From an uncultured Alphaproteobacteria bacterium (GTDB lineage: Bacteria > Pseudomonadota > Alphaproteobacteria > Methylaequorales > Methylaequoraceae): a DNA stretch of 64,000 nucleotides. Both the position numbers and the translations under genes were made by a program. This document shows, piece after piece, positions 59,208 to 64,000 of this stretch. Location: positions 1 through 64,000 of the forward strand of contig CACBBU010000007.1 of NCBI GenBank assembly GCA_902537615.1, read 5' to 3'. The notes beneath the pieces are model-generated. The model saw only the letters and a list, made by a program, of their open reading frames with translations, made no database searches and was not told the origin of the DNA. Positions within the stretch are counted from its first letter, which is position 1. Every line of letters starts with the position of its first letter.

Positions 59208-59981
59208 CTATTTTTGTATTACAAAAAAACAATATCCCTGATGCCAGTCACTGTTTTGACCCATCATGAGAGCATTTGATCCATCCTGGGTTGTTCTGAT
59301 CTCAAGTTTTGATATAACATTAAGTTTGAGATGTTTTAAAGCAGAGATCGTGCCTTCACGAACCTGATTCCAATTCCAATCATCAATAATGAGAATAAAT
59401 TTTTCAGTAAGTGCTGGCTGAGCAAGCACTATTCCATCAAAGTGGTCCTCATAATGATGTGGCCCGTCAAAAAGATAAATATTATGCTTACCAATGGATG
59501 AAAAATCTATTTTTCTAAAATCATTATTTATAAAATTGTACTTTGAGTCCCTGCCTAAGCATTTCTCAATATTTTCTTTAAAAATTTTTTCAGGATCAGG
59601 AAATTCTTTTTCAAAAAAAACCTGACTCCAGTTATCTATACACGTTATTGTTAAGTTATTCTTAAAAACTGCTGAACATGCAGTAGATCCCAACCAAGAT
59701 CCAATTTCTAAATACGAGGGGTTTTTAACTTTATTAATAAGACTATTTATTAATGATCTATATTTTCTACCTGATAATCCGTCCATTTTTAAAACATCTT
59801 TACTGATTTTTCTATTCAGGGATAAAGAATCCATGAGTGCACCTTTAATCTTTATTATAGATTCATCATCTTCTTTTCCTGAAAAAGTAATGCTAGTTTC
59901 ATCAACTAAAGAAGAGAAATTTACAATTTGGTTAGCATTTTTGTCTTTTTTAATTAAAAGTTTTCGTTGAATATTATCCAT
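59208..59981 (-). CDS. Class I SAM methyltransferase-like protein
   Basis: SYLEIGSWLGSTACSAVFKNNLTITCIDNW; LFDGPHHYEDHFDGI. Confidence 0.75.
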   Translation of the reverse strand: MDNIQRKLLIKKDKNANQIVNFSSLVDETSITFSGKEDDESIIKIKGALMDSLSLNRKISKDVLKMDGLSGRKYRSLINSLINKVKNPSYLEIGSWLGSTACSAVFKNNLTITCIDNWSQVFFEKEFPDPEKIFKENIEKCLGRDSKYNFINNDFRKIDFSSIGKHNIYLFDGPHHYEDHFDGIVLAQPALTEKFILIIDDWNWNQVREGTISALKHLKLNVISKLEIRTTQDGSNALMMGQNSDWHQGYCFFVIQK

Positions 59982-60002
59982 AGCGTATTATTAATTAAAT
60001 AA

Positions 60003-61148
60003 ATGAAAATATCTAGTTGTAATAATGTTAACGATTTTAGAGAACTTGCAAGAAAAAACTTGCCTTCACCTATATTTCACTATATTGATGGTGCTGCTGA
60101 TGATGAGGTTACCTGTAAAAGAAACACTGCAGCTTATGAAGACTGTTTTTTAGTTCCAAGAGTTCTTAGATCAGTTGAAACAGTTGATTTAGGAACTAAA
60201 ATTCTTGGAAAAAAAATTAGTTTACCTTTTTTTTTATCACCTACAGCTCTTCAAAGACTTTTTCATCACGAGGGTGAATTGGCTGTTGCAAAAGCAGCCC
60301 AAAAATTTAATACTTTTTTCGGTATTTCCTCCTTATCAACAATTCCAATAGAAGAAATAAAATCAATTTCCTCACCAAAAATTTTTCAATTATATTTTCA
60401 CAAAGATAAAGGATTAACAAATTCCATGATTGATAAATGTAAGTCAAATAGCATTGACGCAATTGCTCTTACAGTTGATACAATTACTGGGGGAAACAGA
60501 GAAAGAGATATTAGAACAGGGTTTACATCTCCACCTAGGCTTACATTAAAAAGTTTTTTGAGTTTTATGTTTAAACCCAAATGGGGACTTAACTATATTT
60601 TTAGAAAAAAATTTGATTTGCCTTTTCTTAGTGACTTTATCAAAGAAGGAACAGATATCAAAATTTCGGTCTCTGACTATTTTACAAATATGTTAGATCA
60701 AAATATGAGTTGGAAAGATGCAGAAAATATTAAAAAAAAATGGGGAGGAATCTTTTGCTTAAAAGGTATTATGTCAAAGGAAGATGCCAAAAAAGCAGTG
60801 GATATTGGAGCTGATGCGATAATGATTTCTAATCATGGTGGAAGACAACTTGATGGTTCACGCTCTCCTTTTGATCAGTTAGATGAAATTATAGATGCTG
60901 TTGGTGGAAAAATAGAGATCATTTGTGATGGTGGAATAAGGAGGGGATCTCATATTCTTAAGGCACTTTCAAAAGGTGCTAATGCTTGCTCTGGAGGAAG
61001 GCTTTACTTGTATGCCCTGGCATCTGGAGGAGAAGTTGGTGTAACCAAAGCAATTGAAAACTTAAAAAATGAAGTTGAAAGAGATATGAAGCTAATGGGT
61101 GTAACAAAAATAAATCAGTTAAACCGATCAAATCTAAGATTTAAGTAA
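60003..61148 (+). CDS. FMN-dependent alpha-hydroxy-acid dehydrogenase (LldD-like)
   Basis: FHYIDGAADDE, LKGIMSKEDAKKAVDIGADAIMISNHGGRQLDGS, CDGGIRRGSHILKAL. Confidence 0.93.
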   Translation: MKISSCNNVNDFRELARKNLPSPIFHYIDGAADDEVTCKRNTAAYEDCFLVPRVLRSVETVDLGTKILGKKISLPFFLSPTALQRLFHHEGELAVAKAAQKFNTFFGISSLSTIPIEEIKSISSPKIFQLYFHKDKGLTNSMIDKCKSNSIDAIALTVDTITGGNRERDIRTGFTSPPRLTLKSFLSFMFKPKWGLNYIFRKKFDLPFLSDFIKEGTDIKISVSDYFTNMLDQNMSWKDAENIKKKWGGIFCLKGIMSKEDAKKAVDIGADAIMISNHGGRQLDGSRSPFDQLDEIIDAVGGKIEIICDGGIRRGSHILKALSKGANACSGGRLYLYALASGGEVGVTKAIENLKNEVERDMKLMGVTKINQLNRSNLRFK

Positions 61149-61149
61149 A

Positions 61150-62133
61150 ATGAAAATAATATTAATTTTAATATTAATTTTTACTCATCAATTAGTTTTT
61201 TCAAAAAGTAATGATTCTCCTGACCTCAATTTTGAAAAAGTTCAAGGCCAAAGCTGGAAAGAATGGAAAAAGGAGTTGAAAGAACATTTAAAAAAAGAAA
61301 ATCTTAAAGAATCTACTATTAAACTTATTGATAGGGTGGATTTTAATCCAAAAGTTATAAAATATGATAGAAAACAACCTGAATTCAAATTAACATTTCA
61401 GAAATATTTGCAAAGAAATATTAATAAAAAAAAAAAAAAAGAGCTCAATTTTTATTACAAACAGAACAAAGAATTATTGTCGCTATTGAATGAAAAATAT
61501 AAAGTTGACCCGACTATATTGGTGTCATTGTGGGGAATAGAAACTTCTTTTGGCAAGCATATCGGTAAGCTTGATATATTAAGCTCTCTCCTTTCATTAG
61601 CTTATGACGGCAGAAGGCAAGAATTTTTCCTGAAAGAATTTAAGCTAGCATTAAAAATTCTTGAAGATGGTCACATTTTACCAAAAGATTTCAAAGGCTC
61701 ATGGGCGGGAGCGTTTGGACAAACACAGTTTATGCCAAGTACATTTCACAAATTTGCAATTGATTTTGATAACGATACTAAAATTAATCTTTTTAAAAAG
61801 GCTGATGCATTAGCCTCTGGAGCTAATTATTTAAACCAAGTTGGCTGGAATAATAATTTAGTATGGGGAGAGGAAGTTAAAATAACTCTTACAAATGAAT
61901 TAAAAAACTTATCTCAAAAAAAAAAATATAAAACAAAAGAATTTTGGGAAAGAATTGGTATTTCTTTTAAAAATAACTACAATGAAAAAGTTCTTTTGAG
62001 ACTTGTTATACCTGACTTAGAAGAAAAACAGTTTTTTTTAGTAACAAAAAATTTTGATGTTATATTAGATTGGAACAGATCAAATTACTTTGCTTTAACC
62101 GTTTTTTTATTATCCGATGAAGTTATTAAATAG
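61150..62133 (+). CDS. Lytic murein transglycosylase (MltB family)
   Basis: VSLWGIETSFGKHIG; GSWAGAFGQTQFMPSTF. Confidence 0.93.
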   Translation: MKIILILILIFTHQLVFSKSNDSPDLNFEKVQGQSWKEWKKELKEHLKKENLKESTIKLIDRVDFNPKVIKYDRKQPEFKLTFQKYLQRNINKKKKKELNFYYKQNKELLSLLNEKYKVDPTILVSLWGIETSFGKHIGKLDILSSLLSLAYDGRRQEFFLKEFKLALKILEDGHILPKDFKGSWAGAFGQTQFMPSTFHKFAIDFDNDTKINLFKKADALASGANYLNQVGWNNNLVWGEEVKITLTNELKNLSQKKKYKTKEFWERIGISFKNNYNEKVLLRLVIPDLEEKQFFLVTKNFDVILDWNRSNYFALTVFLLSDEVIK

Positions 62134-63016
62134 TACTATATTGAAAAGAAATTTTTTTTTACTCTTTTTAATGTTAATGGTTAGTAGTTGTTCAGAAACG
62201 ACTTTTTTAATTAATTCTGCTAAAAGAATAGGTACTTGGGGAGATAATCCAACATATAAAGTAGGAAACCCATATAAAATAAATGGTAAATGGTATTATC
62301 CAGCAATTAATTATGAGTATGATGAAGTTGGGTATGCTTCTTGGTATGGTCCAGGTTTTCATGGAAAAAAAACTGCTAATGGAGAAATCTTCAATCAAAA
62401 TAAAATTTCTGCTGCTCACAGAACCTTACCACTTCCGTCCATTGTAAAGATAACTAATTTAGAAAATGGTAAAATACTTCCTTTTGTGAGAGTTAATGAT
62501 AGAGGTCCATTTGCTAGAAACAGAATAATAGATTTATCAAAGGAAGCAGCAAAAGAACTAGGTTTTGTGAATAAAGGTGTTACAAAGGTTAGAGTTGAGA
62601 TACTTGAAGACGAGTCCAGAAAGTTTGCAAACGATTTAATTCAAAATAAAAATATAGCTAAATCAGCTAAAGTTCAGAACATTGAGAAAAAAAATATAAC
62701 TTCACCTGTAAAAGAAGTTAAAAATGAAGATAAAGAAAATAAAATAAAAAAAGTTAACGATGAAACTAATGAAAATTTTGTTTTAAAGGACAATAAGATA
62801 GCTATTCAAGTTGGTGCATTTACAGACCACAGAAACGCAAAATCACTTATTGACAAACTTTCAGAATTCAAGGCCTATATAAAAAGAGAGTTTATTGAAA
62901 ATAAATACATTTATAGAGTCAGAATAGGACCATTAAAAAACATTAGTTCAGCAAATGAATTACAAGAAAAACTTTTTGAACTTGGGTATACATCCTCACA
63001 TCTAGTAATGAATTAA
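62117..63016 (+). CDS. rlpA: RlpA-type septal lytic transglycosylase with SPOR domain
   Basis: GYASWYGPGFHGKKTANGEIFNQ; VRVNDRGPF; C-terminal SPOR. Confidence 0.92.
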   Translation: MKLLNSTILKRNFFLLFLMLMVSSCSETTFLINSAKRIGTWGDNPTYKVGNPYKINGKWYYPAINYEYDEVGYASWYGPGFHGKKTANGEIFNQNKISAAHRTLPLPSIVKITNLENGKILPFVRVNDRGPFARNRIIDLSKEAAKELGFVNKGVTKVRVEILEDESRKFANDLIQNKNIAKSAKVQNIEKKNITSPVKEVKNEDKENKIKKVNDETNENFVLKDNKIAIQVGAFTDHRNAKSLIDKLSEFKAYIKREFIENKYIYRVRIGPLKNISSANELQEKLFELGYTSSHLVMN

Positions 63017-64000
63017 TGATGAAAAAAATCTTAGTTATTTTATTTTTAATTTTAAAAAATTCACACATTCAAGCAATTGAAACTCCAGCTAAGCAGGGTA
63101 TTCTTTATGATTACGAAACTAAGTCTATTCTTTTTGAGAAAAACGCTGATGAACTTATGTCACCCAGTTCCATGAGCAAAATAATGACAATTTATTACAT
63201 ATTTAGAAAAATTAAAGATGGAGAAATTTCCATTGATGATGAATTTGAAGTTAGTAAAAAAGCATGGAAAAAAGGTGGATCTAAAATGTTTGTCAATGTG
63301 AAATCAAAAGTGAGGGTAGAAGATTTGATAAGAGGAATAATTGTTCAATCAGGAAATGATGCTTGTATTGTTATAGCAGAGGGAATATCAGGTAGTGAGG
63401 AGATTTTTGCTGATGAATTAAATGATTTAGCTAATGAAATTGGTTTAGAGAATTCAAACTTTACGAACTCAACTGGATGGCCTGATAAAGATCATTTAAT
63501 GACTGTTAATGACCTACTTAAACTAACCATTAGGACAATTGAAGATTTTCCTGACTTATACAAATATTATTCTGAGAAAGAATTTACATATAATAATATT
63601 AAGCAGTTAAACAGGAACCCATTGCTTTTTAAAACTATAGGCTCAGATGGATTGAAAACTGGACATACATCTTTAGGCGGATTTGGCCTTGTAGCATCAG
63701 TAAAAAATAAAAACAGACGATTAATACTTGTTTTAAACGGTTTAAAATCTAGTGCCCAAAGGTCAAAAGAATCTGAAAGATTAATGAGAATTGGTTTTAA
63801 CCAATATAAAAGTATCAGAGTTGCAGATTCAGAAAAAGAGTTAGGGCAAATACCTATTTGGTCTGGGAAAAAAAAACAAGTTAGTTTTTATACTAAAGAT
63901 CAGATTTCTATAACTGTGCCAAAGAGTTTAATAAAAAAAATAAACTTTAAGATTAGATATCAGTCACCATTAATTGCACCAATCAAAGAGGATCAATACA
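63016..64000 (+). CDS. D-alanyl-D-alanine carboxypeptidase (PBP5/6-like), runs off window
   Basis: Own translation: SSMSKIMT (SxxK), SGN, KTG triad. Confidence 0.93.
   Translation, partial: MMKKILVILFLILKNSHIQAIETPAKQGILYDYETKSILFEKNADELMSPSSMSKIMTIYYIFRKIKDGEISIDDEFEVSKKAWKKGGSKMFVNVKSKVRVEDLIRGIIVQSGNDACIVIAEGISGSEEIFADELNDLANEIGLENSNFTNSTGWPDKDHLMTVNDLLKLTIRTIEDFPDLYKYYSEKEFTYNNIKQLNRNPLLFKTIGSDGLKTGHTSLGGFGLVASVKNKNRRLILVLNGLKSSAQRSKESERLMRIGFNQYKSIRVADSEKELGQIPIWSGKKKQVSFYTKDQISITVPKSLIKKINFKIRYQSPLIAPIKEDQY

Overview
AT-rich (about 30% GC by eye) bacterial chromosome segment. Gene content suggests an alphaproteobacterium, probably a marine streamlined lineage; the lineage is inference. 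About two thirds is densely packed housekeeping DNA: valS(partial)-ilvD-xth-erpA-like-dgt-argS-SPOR-nagZ-scpAB-tatABC-serS-pcm-LysM/M23-DUF815-yajC-secDF-puuD-like-uvrA-ssb-gyrA-coaD-PPIase-tRNA-Lys-DUF502-recG-sdhE-mfd, and later panD, helicase, acetolactate synthase-like, ALDH, yajQ, FMN hydroxyacid dehydrogenase, lytic transglycosylase, rlpA and dacA-like. Two accessory stretches stand out. (1) 35.5-45.2 kb: an orphan pqqA (25 aa, intact E-x3-Y) missed by the ORF track; a decayed second pqqA-like copy 1.4 kb away; a solitary Cas4-like nuclease; small secreted, cupredoxin and SNase proteins; and a B12-type radical SAM gene next to an ABC-2 exporter pair. (2) 45.2-52.5 kb: an island-like segment ending at tRNA-Thr. 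It holds a GxxExxY protein, a frameshifted nuclease-like remnant, an operon of three overlapping micro-ORFs downstream of tandem dyad-symmetric 24-25 bp repeats, G-rich dispersed intergenic repeats, a recQ/GIY-YIG module with atypical arginine codons, and an orphan 'PFADxYxQD' repeat fragment beside the tRNA. No CRISPR array, rRNA, integrase or transposase was seen.
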